A stretch of 64,000 bases of DNA, taken from Pardosa pseudoannulata (lineage: Eukaryota; Arthropoda; Arachnida; Araneae; Lycosidae). Shown here one piece after another: positions 54,660 through 64,000 of this stretch (position 1 is the stretch's first letter; the number at the start of each line of letters is the position of its first letter). Made by a program: the position numbers and the translations under genes. The stretch covers positions 23,533,491-23,597,490 of the forward strand of contig CM063504.1 of assembly GCA_032207245.1 (NCBI GenBank), written 5' to 3'. The notes below the pieces were generated by a model. That model did not search any database. It worked only from the letters and a program-made list of their open reading frames with translations, and was not told where the DNA came from.

Positions 54660-54915
54660 ATACCACGGACACGAATAAATTTGTCCCAGCTTGTAATTCG
54701 TAATTTAGAGGTAGGGACCAAGTAGAACTCCAGAGGTATCGTTTGAGGACTTGGATGACATTGTAACCACAAACATATTTTATGTGCCAGAGTCACCTTA
54801 ACGAACACGGAAGATCATATGCTGACTCCAGCAATGAACCCGCAACCTTTTAATCATAAAATCTTTGCCTTTGCTACTGAGCTACCACATCTCAATGCTG
54901 ATAAGTGAAGAGTTA
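54660..54915 (-). mobile_element. tRNA-derived SINE, family 2, duplicated copy
   Basis: Carried along in the 668-bp duplication; differs from the copy at 54050-54300 only by scattered substitutions. Confidence 0.65.
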
Positions 54916-55014
54916 TAATCGATATTTTAACAAAGAACTTTCACTATTATCAATTTATGAATATTATATAGTTTTAAAGTTTTTTAAAGATATCAGTACT
55001 GATATCAGTACTAG

Positions 55015-55197
55015 TATGACCGAACGATGACCGAATGGTCAGGGCGCTGGCCTTCAGAGCCGGGGTTCGTGGATTCGAATCCCATAGTGGCATGGATGTT
55101 CGTAACCGTTCGGAATCGGCTTTAAGCAGTAGATCACGGTCTCATTAGCCCTCGTGTTGCAAAAAGGAGATCGCAGCACTCCAAACCAAACCAATCG
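55015..55197 (+). mobile_element. tRNA-derived SINE, family 1, best preserved copy
   Basis: ATGGTCAGGGCGCTGGCCTT is an A-box-like start and GTGGATTCGAATCCCATAGT holds the B box (GATTCGAATCC at 55072). The body continues AACCGTTCGGAATCGGCTTT, AAGCAGTAGATCACGGTCTC, ATTAGCCCTCGTGTTGCAAA and ends CACTCCAAACCAAACC. The first 70 bp would fold roughly as a tRNA, but the fixed SINE body and dispersed copies argue against a tRNA gene. Confidence 0.8.
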
Positions 55198-55199
55198 GT

Positions 55200-55688
55200 A
55201 CTATTATATTATTGCATAGTATTTAAAAATGGTATCGCAATTTATATTTTAAAATGAATCATGTATAAAAAAGTGAGAAAAACCATACCTTTATTGTAAA
55301 TCTTAAGTGCTAACAATACCATACATGTGCATGAATGTAGACGTTTAGTTAAAAAAAATCTTCAGCCGTTTAACAGTACATATACTAGTATTAAAGTACA
55401 GTAATAATTAAGTGCAGTGAATATTTTTAGTAGAGATTAGACATAACAAGTAGAATTTGAAATATTTCAATGAGTCAGTACGACTGTAAATGGAGGTGGA
55501 GTAATGTTTCCACCAGACAATTTGTATGATATTAGTTCTTTCATCAAGCATAATTCCAAAATAACGATATCCGTATAACAGGTCAACGTTAAAAGAAAAA
55601 AAATTAGATTAGAAAAGAGGAAAACGGCATATAACCGTAATTTTGTTTCATGTATACCAGTAACTATCTTAGATGTTTACGAATGCAT
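55200..55688. other. No feature seen
   Basis: AT-rich, no supported feature. Confidence 0.5.
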
Positions 55689-55689
55689 A

Positions 55690-55840
55690 AGGTTTAATTT
55701 GGTTTGGAATGCTATGACCCAACTTTTTGCTACATGAGAGTTAATGAGGCTAGGACCTACTGTTTGAATCTGGGTCCAAACAGTATTAACGTCCTTACCA
55801 ATTATGTAATTCGAACTTACGGTCTCGGTAACAAACAGTA
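55690..55840 (-). mobile_element. tRNA-derived SINE, family 1, diverged
   Basis: On the plus strand the complement reads GGTTTGGAATGCTATGACCC, TTGCTACATGAGAGTTAATG, AGGCTAGGACCTACTGTTTG, matching the tail of the 6.3-kb copy. The tRNA part (AATTCGAACTTACGGTCTC) is damaged. Confidence 0.6.
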
Positions 55841-55844
55841 CAAC

Positions 55845-57025
55845 ATGCATAAGGACTGTTATAAAAAGTTGAATAATAATTAACGTATAAAAGAAACATA
55901 TAAATGGAAACATATAAGCGTTGCTTCATTCTACAAAAAAGCTATGGGTAAGTAAGAAAAATATAATGCAACAAGGATTTTAATTATACAAGTTTGCATT
56001 TCGTATAAGGTAACACAATTTTCTTCAGCTCCTTTAGAATTAACAAAGAAAAAGCAGAAAAATTAAATGTTCTTATTCCTGTTTATTTTAGTTTCTCACA
56101 ACAAAGAAAGAAAATGTATGAAGAGTGTATTATTTAAGAATTCTTTTATGTTTCTTTACGTTTACAATTCCCAGGACAAAAATGCTACCTAAAAACAGTT
56201 TTAAAATTATTTCTTTTTAGTACTTAGTTTTAAGTTTAAAATAGAGGGAATGTTTTTGTTTCTTTAGATACAATAGTTTTGTTTTTGATAACAAATACGA
56301 AAAATTCTTAGAATAAATCATTTCTAGACAGTTATTATTTTTATTTTAAGATTAATTCACCAATTTTTTGTTTTTGATAATTATTGAAAGAATAGATCTT
56401 GCCATCAATACTAAGAAACATATATTAAAAGTTTGGATGCCTAAAATCTACAGTAAGTAACGGTTTAAATCTTTACACATTAAGGATAAAAACAAATGCA
56501 GTTATATGTGTTAAATTTTGCCCTATAAAATATCCAAATAAATACATTTTATCAATAATTGACTAGTGCTTAATTATTTTTATGGTGCAGATGAATATCA
56601 TGAAATGTTTTTCAGCATTTTAGAATTCAATAAATTTTAATCTATAATAATGTAAATTTTTACATTTATCATATTAGGATAATTTGCAACGAAACAAACT
56701 TATTTGATTATAACTAAATACATGTAGATGTCAAGCATATAACAAGTCCAAAAGCCAATGATATCATGATAATGTATTTATTCATGTTTATTTGCACATT
56801 TTAAAGATCAACCATCAAAAGTGGCGTCTAGTCTACACTCTAAGAAAGAAGCCACAATCAGCGAGGGATCATACAGCAATCCTTTCTCAAGATATTTTCT
56901 CTCAATCCTTACGCGTTAAGTTCTTTTATAATGAGTTATTAAAGATTCCTGCTCCTTCACTAAAGGAATGCGCTACGTTTTTTTTTTCCTTCAGACACCT
57001 AAGTTATTAATTTTAAATATTTAAA
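55845..57025. other. AT-rich DNA, no feature seen
   Basis: No supported feature. Confidence 0.5.
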
Positions 57026-57028
57026 CCT

Positions 57029-57661
<633 letters not shown>

Positions 57662-57747
<86 letters not shown>
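57662..57747. repeat. (TA)n microsatellite
   Basis: Pure TA run at the 3' border of family A copy 3. Confidence 0.95.
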
Positions 57748-57749
<2 letters not shown>

Positions 57750-58463
57750 TAGGTATCTATAATAAGTAGAAACAATTAGCCATGTGAGATTGAAATTTTT
57801 GTATTTAGGAATGTTATAACATCTACTTTTACCCCTCTCCGTTTGATCTCAATCTGGAATCTATGTAACGATAAATTTAAATATAATATATACTAATGCT
57901 GTCATGCATAGGTTAAAAATGATTAGCCATAAAGTTTTATTTTTTATTTTGGACTCCTGTAACATCTAATTGTGCACCTTCTGTTTTGATTTCAGTCATC
58001 ATTCTATGTAACGAAAAATGTCAATATAACGCCCAATAATATTATTAGTTTACAACAATAAAACAAAGAGATATTGGTGTAATCACATAGATATAATATG
58101 TAATAATGCAATATGTTATATGATAATACATATAAATATTAAGATAGAACTCAGTATAAAATCAAAATAATCAGAATATATAATTTATTAAACGTACAAG
58201 GAATTAATGTGGTTTCAACATTAGATTTTTATTAAAAAAATTATTTTGTATAAAAAAATAATCATTCAAATATATTGAAATAAAAACTGTAAAAATCCTT
58301 TTACCCTGAAAAACTCATTTTTTTTCTCTTTTCTGAATTTCCCGTTCGACTAACGAAGGATTTTTGAGGAACAACAATAAAGCACCAGACTTCTTCCCCT
58401 CCCCCTCTCTTTCACCCATCGTAAACATTTCCAAACATCTAACAAGCCGGCCATCCATCATAC
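57750..58463. other. No feature seen; possible intron next to the exon candidate
   Basis: AT-rich. If the exon at 58464-58534 is real, this is its downstream intron. Confidence 0.35.
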
Positions 58464-58534
58464 CTGAGACGAGGAGGCAAATCGAGCTCCGTGGGGGATT
58501 CAGATTCTGCGCTTGACAGCATTTTGCATGTTAC
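58464..58534 (-). CDS. Candidate host-gene exon, 71 bp
   Basis: On the minus strand a T-rich tract (TTGTATTCTTTTTGTGTAG) ends in an AG acceptor just before 58534. The exon reads through an ATG at 58522-58520 in the context GCAAAATGC, good for an invertebrate start. It encodes MLSSAESESPTELDLPPRL and ends CTCAG at 58464, followed by a GTATGA donor. With the upstream codons it would add Val-Thr-Cys-Lys, so it may be an internal exon or the first coding exon (5' UTR plus start). Codon and base composition (GC-rich for this window) differ sharply from the flanks. I do not recognise the peptide, which is short, acidic and proline-rich. No neighbouring exon was found. Confidence 0.45.
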
Positions 58535-58924
58535 CTACACAAAAAGAATACAAAGGAAGTTCTTTTTTCAACTTTTTCGAGGTAGGAATAAGGAAAAATA
58601 TATTTTCCCCAGAATTTTCTGGAAGGATGTATCCAAGCAATTAAATTTTTTATAACTAGCTCAATCACTTGCCGTTGCTTGAGAATTATTTCCTAATATA
58701 CCTTTACCTACAATTAATAACAAATATATAGGGATATGAAAATCATACAAAGTTTCTAATTGTAACTCATTCTTGGTGAGATATTTTATTTCGAATTTTC
58801 AATCCATAGATAAAAAAAAATTTTTTTACAGCTGAAAATCAATAGTGTTTTATTTCAAAATATCCTTACACCATGTTTTCCGTTTTTCCTCCTTTTCCGT
58901 TCGCCTAACAAATAACTCCTCTCC
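58535..58924. other. No feature seen; possible intron
   Basis: AT-rich; would lie upstream of the exon candidate on the minus strand. Confidence 0.35.
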
Positions 58925-59095
58925 GTGTTCGTTAATGGTGACTGGGGCACGTAAAATATGTTCGTGTTCACAATGTTCTCTAAGAACTCAATCCATACTT
59001 CCGGGGGTGGCAGGCCAACCCTACAGGTTTTCTGCTGGGTTCCTGCTTCTAAATTACGAGGATCCTCTTGAGCATAAAGTCGTGCTTTCATCCTA
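58925..59095 (+). mobile_element. tRNA-derived SINE, family 2, 5'-truncated
   Basis: TGTTCGTTAATGGTGACTGG, GGCACGTAAAATATGTTCGT and CAATGTTCTCTAAGAACTCA match the family 2 body at 54.1 kb on the opposite strand. CTAAATTACGAGG marks the tail. The tRNA-like head is missing. An open frame on the minus strand through this region is a by-product. Confidence 0.65.
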
Positions 59096-59350
59096 ACGGT
59101 GCTAGTTAAAATGAAATGCACACATATTTGCCTTAACCCTTTAACGGACAATAGTTTCGTAACAAAACCACCTATTAAACATATTTTTTTTAAACTTTAC
59201 TTTTTGGATTACTTTACTTTATATTTTTATAATTATTTACGGCTTCAATCTCATACATCTCTGATATATGGAAGCCAATGATGTAGAATCAAAAGCTTTT
59301 GCAATTAAAAAAAAACTTTTTGGAGACATGGATGAGTTTTCGATTATATA

Positions 59351-60224
59351 TACAGTCAAACCTGTCTATCTCGAAACCTGCTTATCTCGAAAACCTGTCT
59401 ATGTCGAATATTTTCAATTTCCCTACATTTTCAATAAAAATGTAACGTATTTTCCAAACCTATCTCAAATTATTTTTTCCCAAACCTGTCTATCTCGAAT
59501 TTTCGTAAGAAACACAACATTTCAGTTTAGAGCCTTATTTCGTTGACAACCGCACAAGTTCCCATTTCCCGGAAATATACTTCTAGTTTTCTTCTCGTGG
59601 GGTTATTTGGTCAGCGACAAAGTGGGAATTGTCCTAAAAACGGATTATCTGCTCTGGAATAATAAGGAATGGGGGTTGAGGAGGGGGGAATAGAAAGAAA
59701 CCGAAGAGCAACCGGCCCAGGAAACTGATGAAAACCCGAAGGAATGGATGATTATCAGAGAGAAACTGAATACTGACACTTCATTTAAAGATTTTATAAA
59801 AGTAGATGAATCAGTTGTAACAAGCGGAACATAATTAACTGATTCCAAAATTTTAGAAAACGTTCGTGGAATTTCTGAGGATGAAGAGAGTCATGACAAA
59901 AAGGACAACATCGATGTAGAAAGAATTGTTACGAAAAAAAAAAGCCATTGAAACACTAAGAATTTTTCTTGAATCCCAAGGAAATATTGATCAGTTTCGC
60001 CACTGTGTCAAAACTACAAAAAACTGTCCAGTCTAATAAATTTTGCATCAAAAACTCCTAATGGATTACTTTCTGTAAGATATGTAAATAAAACTAAATG
60101 TACTTCAAATTTTCAACCTTTTCTATTGTGTAAAGAAATTTTCTTAGTCTATTTTCTTAAAACTTGTTTATCTCGAATTTTATTTTTACTCCCAAGAGAT
60201 TCGAGATAGGCAGGTTTGAATGTA
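59351..60224 (+). mobile_element. pogo/Tigger-like element with internal end-repeats
   Basis: TA flanks (59351-59352, 60223-60224) enclose 870 bp. The ends are CAGTCAAACCTGTCTATCTC and, on the minus strand, CATTCAAACCTGCCTATCTC, both followed by GAA. Copies of AACCTGTCTATCTCGAA-like motifs repeat three to four more times near the left end and again near the right end. That is consistent with multiple transposase-binding sites. The centre carries a decayed transposase tail. Confidence 0.85.
59690..60080 (+). pseudogene. pogo/Tigger transposase C-terminal remnant
   Basis: The plus strand encodes EWMIIREKLNTDTSFKDFIK followed, after a frame break near 59830, by KILENVRGISEDEESHDKKD and KKKAIETLRIFLESQGNIDQ, then FRHCVKTTKN. 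This acidic region followed by an EAIE.LR.F.ESQ helix is the usual C-terminal tail of Tigger/CENP-B-like transposases. DNA-binding and catalytic domains are absent, so it cannot be active. Confidence 0.75.
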
Positions 60225-60273
60225 TGTATGTATATATATATATATATATATATGTATATGTATTATATATATT

Positions 60274-60322
<49 letters not shown>

Positions 60323-60376
60323 ATATATATATATATATATATGTATATGTATTATATATATTTATATATACATATT
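60222..60376. repeat. (TA)n with (TATG)n patches
   Basis: TA runs and an ATGT tetranucleotide run at 60297-60320, adjoining the right end of the pogo-like element. A 58-bp block is duplicated within it (TATATGTATATGTATTATAT at about 60247 and 60338). Confidence 0.9.
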
Positions 60377-60379
60377 ATA

Positions 60380-61005
60380 CATTTTTTATATTAAAAGTAC
60401 ATTATATATTTTATATATTTTACACATTGTATATATTTTATATATACATATTATACACTTTATACATGTTATATTTTTGATATTTTAAATATATAACAGA
60501 TGATAGTTCTACGTTTAACTTATTTATTTCTTTTTCTATTGAAATATATGTATTTAAACTTTCTGTACTTGAGAAGTCAGATTCAATTTATCTTACTTAT
60601 GACCTCAAATAAAAGTATCTGTACAAACAACACTATTAAGTTGTTAAGCTATTTATTTATTATACCAGTTTAAGGATTATCATTTATTGTTCTTTCAGTA
60701 TAGTTAAACTTTTAAAAAGGCATAATGTTCAAGCTGTACAAGGGTAGGGGTCAGTTCGTTAAACCACTTCTCAAACCCTAATTTGGTATCCTCTAAGGCA
60801 AACCCTTCTAAGGAATGTAAAAATTTTTTATATATTTTACATATACAAGGCTTATAGATAACATTTATAAACAAATTACATTAAATTCCCATTTATTTAT
60901 TTTGGTGACCTTTAAAGATTTAATACGTGTAGCGTATGACTCAATCGTGCTTGGTTTGACCAAGTGGCATCATAAGTAACAACAACAACAACAGAACTCC
61001 CCTTC
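60380..61005. other. AT-rich DNA, no feature seen
   Basis: No supported feature. Confidence 0.45.
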
Positions 61006-61009
61006 TGCT

Positions 61010-62000
61010 TCAGCCATTTTAAGCATTTTTAAACATATAATATTATCATAATGCGGTCTCTATATAACGTTATTGCGGTTTACATACAACGCGTATAAAT
61101 TAATCTGATTTATCTTATTTCTATATTTCTCCCAACGGAGTTACAAAAAGAGCATTTTTTGATAAGAATTAATTTATGTAACACTGTTTTTTATATAACC
61201 TGGATATGGTTTACATATAATTCCTATAAATCTCATTTAACTTATTTATATATTTCTTTTAACGTAGTTCTATGAAGCTCTTTTCCTGATTTTAATTATG
61301 CAGGTTTTCATAAAGCAAGTTTCCATACATTTAACACAGCACTAATTAATAGTGTTAATGCCTTATCACACATCAAGGTGTTACTTTATGATTCCTTTAT
61401 GATTACTTTATGTTCTCCCAACGGACTTCCATAAAGTGCATTATTCATTTTGAACTAATTTTTATTTCTATGTAACACTGTTTCCATATAACGCGGATGT
61501 GGTTTACATATAACTCCTATAAATCTGATTTAAATTATTTATATATTTCTTTTAACGTAGTTCTATGAAGCTTTTTTCATGATTATAATTATTCAGGTTT
61601 ACATAAAACAACTTTTCATACAGTTAACGCTGCACTAATTAATAGTGTTAATGCCTTATCACACGTCAACGTGTTACTTTATTAATCCTTTATGATTACT
61701 TTATGTTCTCCCAACGGAGTTTCGTAAAGCGCATTATTCGATTTGAACTAATTTTTATTTTTATGCAACACTGTTTCCATATTACGCGGATATGATGTAC
61801 ATATAACTCCTAAAATTCTGATTTAACTCATTAATATATTTCTTTTAACGTAGTTCTATGGAGCTGTTTTCCTAATTTTAGTTATGCAGGTTTTCATGAA
61901 ACAGTTTTCCATACAACTCGGCACTAATTAATCGTGTTAATGCCTTATCAGAAGTCAACGTTTTACTTTATGATTCCTTTCGCTGATGAAGAACATATTT
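61010..62000. repeat. Tandem repeat, period about 293 bp, three-plus copies
   Basis: The phrase ACACTGTTTCCATATAACGCG and variants occur at 61181, 61475 and 61768. Each unit also holds TTTAACGTAGTTCTATGAAGC, CACTAATTAATAGTGTTAATG and TTCTCCCAACGGAGTT. A partial unit leads the array at 61010-61140. Confidence 0.9.
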
Positions 62001-62445
62001 GTGTTAGGTAGAAAAAATTTCTTGCTCAGGTTAACTTGTAATAAGGCCTTTAATCGGTTGAAAATTTCTTACTATCATATGAAATCTCCGTGTATCCTTC
62101 AACGGAAAAATGAATTCTGAACTAAATATGTTGCACTTTTTAACACGTACCTGTTGATGTATAATAATGATTACATAACCATATACAATTTAATTTCAAT
62201 ATAACATTTTATTTTAAAAAAATTGTAAAATTCAGTTAATCATAAAAAATTATATGCAATTGAAACTGTCAAATGATACAATAAGTTGATACTGTCAACA
62301 AATGCTAAGTGATATTTTGCTGTACTTCCTTTTTATTAAAGAAAACAAAATTTCCCTTCATATATAGAATACTTCTTAGTTTGGAAGACACGTGATATCC
62401 AGTCTTTAATGTCATACCTTTCGGAACAAATCAGTTACAAGCATC

Positions 62446-62703
62446 TTGTTTATGACCACTTTTAAAAATATGTTCCCTGATCTGACATCACAAAGGCAAT
62501 TATGCTCACCAACGAAGTTTGCTGCCACTTCCAAACTTCAGAAAGTGGAATGTACCCCCTGCCAATCTGTTACTTATAAGTTCAGTTATTTCAGGAATGA
62601 TGGATCATGTGTTTGTCTGGACGACCTAAAATGTTTACCAGAGTCAAAAAGCAAAAAGTGGGGTCTTTTACTTTTGACATCTTCAAAATCGGTTCGTTCT
62701 TAA
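62446..62703 (+). CDS. Hypothetical cysteine-containing frame, possible 3' exon
   Basis: An 85-residue open frame is less AT-biased than its flanks. Its centre carries six to seven cysteines (CSPT...VECTPCQS...GSCVCLDDLKCLP) and it ends in a stop at 62701-62703. There is no signal peptide, and no clear acceptor or donor decides its limits; a CAAAG/G junction near 62490 is weak. The cysteine spacing suggests a small disulphide-rich extracellular domain, but I recognise no family. It may be a host terminal exon, a dead gene fragment, or chance. Confidence 0.25.
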   Translation: MFMTTFKNMFPDLTSQRQLCSPTKFAATSKLQKVECTPCQSVTYKFSYFRNDGSCVCLDDLKCLPESKSKKWGLLLLTSSKSVRS

Positions 62704-62704
62704 A

Positions 62705-64000
62705 GGTCAGAGAAAAGAAACAAAACTACGACGATGAAGTTTTTTCCTATAAAGATTTCCTTTAAGATTTTAAACTTTAGGGTGTCTTCTTCTCATAATA
62801 ATATTAATGCTAATTGGAGTATTTTTCCAGGGAAAATTTGTGTTCTAGATTAATAACCATATCTGTACAATAATAATATCATATTATACAAGAATGCTAA
62901 AGGACTATGATGAAATCAAGTACTACCAAAGCAAAAAGATCTTAAGATTTTCATGGTTCTATATATAGTAATTATACAAGAGTTATACAAAATAAAAAGT
63001 AAATTCAGTGACTTAAGCACATATTTACACACCACTGGCAGTGATGGATATTAGCTTAACTTATTGTTATCTTGTCTAGCGCATCTTTACTTACAGTTGT
63101 ATCATACGATCTTTCTATTTTTCTCTTTCTTTTAATAACTGTACAGTATCAAGTGTATTTATCGTATACATCCCATTTTTTCCAAAACAACCTTTTAGTT
63201 TGGCGATGTTTATGAACTGATGATGATGAAATACAATATTATTAAAGTTTTGTTTTGTTTCTATATTTTGCTTTGTTTTTATTTCTCATCAACGTCTACT
63301 ATATGTACACACGCAAACATACACATGCACACACAAATACATACACTTAGTGGTGAGAGCCAATTTTTTTAAAATTTCATTCTAATATAATTAATTAATA
63401 AAAGTAATAGTTCGGCATCTTTTCATTTTTATATACGCTGTCAGCGCAATCTGAAGCATGGCATAGGAAGTTGTGACGGAAAACTAGTCTCTTTACAACC
63501 ACCGAGCTTCAGTAGACTAGTATTACTGAATCGGTGATTTCATATCAGTCCCAATATATACTGAAAAACCACACAAGCTGTGTGTTAACCCTTTAAAGGT
63601 CACCTATATAAACTCTTTGGAATTTAATGAAATTAGTTAAATTAGTTCATAAGTATTACCTATGAATCTTATAAATGCAAAATGATTAAGATGTTTCTTT
63701 ATAATCCTTAGGTTTGCATTAGAGAATACCGTAGGAGGAATTGAGAGGGGTTAAGTGACAAACCCACCCTCTTGTACAGCGTGAACATAATACGTTTTAA
63801 AATTTTAACTATATTGGAAGAACAATAAATAAGTGTTCTTAAAAAGTGTAATAAATAAATAGCTTAACAATTTATAAGTGTTGTTTGAATAGATATTTTT
63901 GGGTTCACATGTGAAAAAATCGAATTACTATCTTTCCAGGTACATCAAGTTTAAATACATGTATTTCAAAATAAATAAATTAATTAAGTGTAATACTATC
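62705..64000. other. AT-rich DNA, no feature recognised
   Basis: A TTAACCCTTTAAAGG motif at about 63585 resembles a piggyBac-type end but no matching partner was found. Confidence 0.4.

Larger units (their letters stand above)
53665..54945. repeat. Tandem duplication of a 668-bp segment
   Basis: Unit 1 (53665-54332) and unit 2 (54333-54945) both start GAGTAAAATGG.GATAAGTTAC and end AACAAAGAACTTTCACT. Each contains a TTAA-flanked MITE followed by a family 2 SINE. Unit 2 is shorter, mainly because its MITE has lost about 57 bp. Confidence 0.9.

Noticed and set aside
55040..55095. tRNA-like fold with a good B box
   Set aside because: It is the head of a SINE with a conserved body found at six other places, so not a tRNA gene.
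58855..59151. 98-residue minus-strand frame
   Set aside because: It overlaps a family 2 SINE on the plus strand and has no protein similarity I recognise.
59132..59160. TTAACCCTTTAACGGACAA, a piggyBac-like end
   Set aside because: No inverted partner was found nearby.
63584..63755. TTAACCCTTTAAAGG and a GGGGTTAA 160 bp away
   Set aside because: Only the first few bases inside TTAA match; this is too little for an element call.

Overview
This is a eukaryotic, strongly AT-rich, gene-poor window. No bacterial operon, rRNA, tRNA gene or CRISPR array is visible. The content is mostly decayed transposable elements, tRNA-derived SINEs, tandem repeats and long (TA)n tracts. The mix of mariner, Tc1, pogo/Tigger, hAT and piggyBac-type elements, Ty3/gypsy LTR remains and several tRNA-type SINEs suggests an arthropod. 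The style of the Tc1 fragments and SINEs makes me favour a chelicerate such as a spider, but that is inference and not proven by the sequence.

Layout. 0-8 kb: two TTAA-flanked non-autonomous elements (1165-1766, 3098-4034), a GC-elevated segment (about 1.94-2.62 kb) and one SINE. 8.2-9.7 kb: an 87-bp minisatellite. 11.6-17 kb: a pogo-like element, a 0.3-kb tandem repeat and several SINEs. 18.2-21.8 kb: four tandem copies of an about 0.85-kb unit derived in part from a hAT transposase. 22.8-24.1 kb: a complete mariner with both inverted repeats, its transposase broken by one stop and two frameshifts. 24-35 kb: two dispersed repeat families bordered by microsatellites, a dead Tc1 transposase, and a two-unit tandem derivative of a Ty3/gypsy element with three LTRs inside one pair of 4-bp target duplications. 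35.9-42 kb: a segmental tandem duplication and a Tc1-derived insertion whose empty site is preserved 1.6 kb away. 47.2-47.8 kb: a long-inverted-repeat (foldback) element inside a (TA)n tract. 50-55 kb: another dead Tc1 and a 0.67-kb tandem duplication carrying a piggyBac-type MITE plus a SINE. 58-60.2 kb: a candidate host coding exon on the minus strand and a pogo/Tigger element. 61-62 kb: a 293-bp tandem repeat.

How it fits together: there is no working gene pathway here. The best host-gene signal is a 71-bp minus-strand exon candidate at 58464-58534 with an ATG in good context and splice-like borders. The window looks like intron or intergenic DNA shaped by TA- and TTAA-targeting DNA transposons, followed by local tandem duplication. 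I found no convincing new multi-gene system. The most informative structures are the three-LTR array, the filled/empty-site Tc1 pair, the foldback element and the microsatellite-bordered repeat families.
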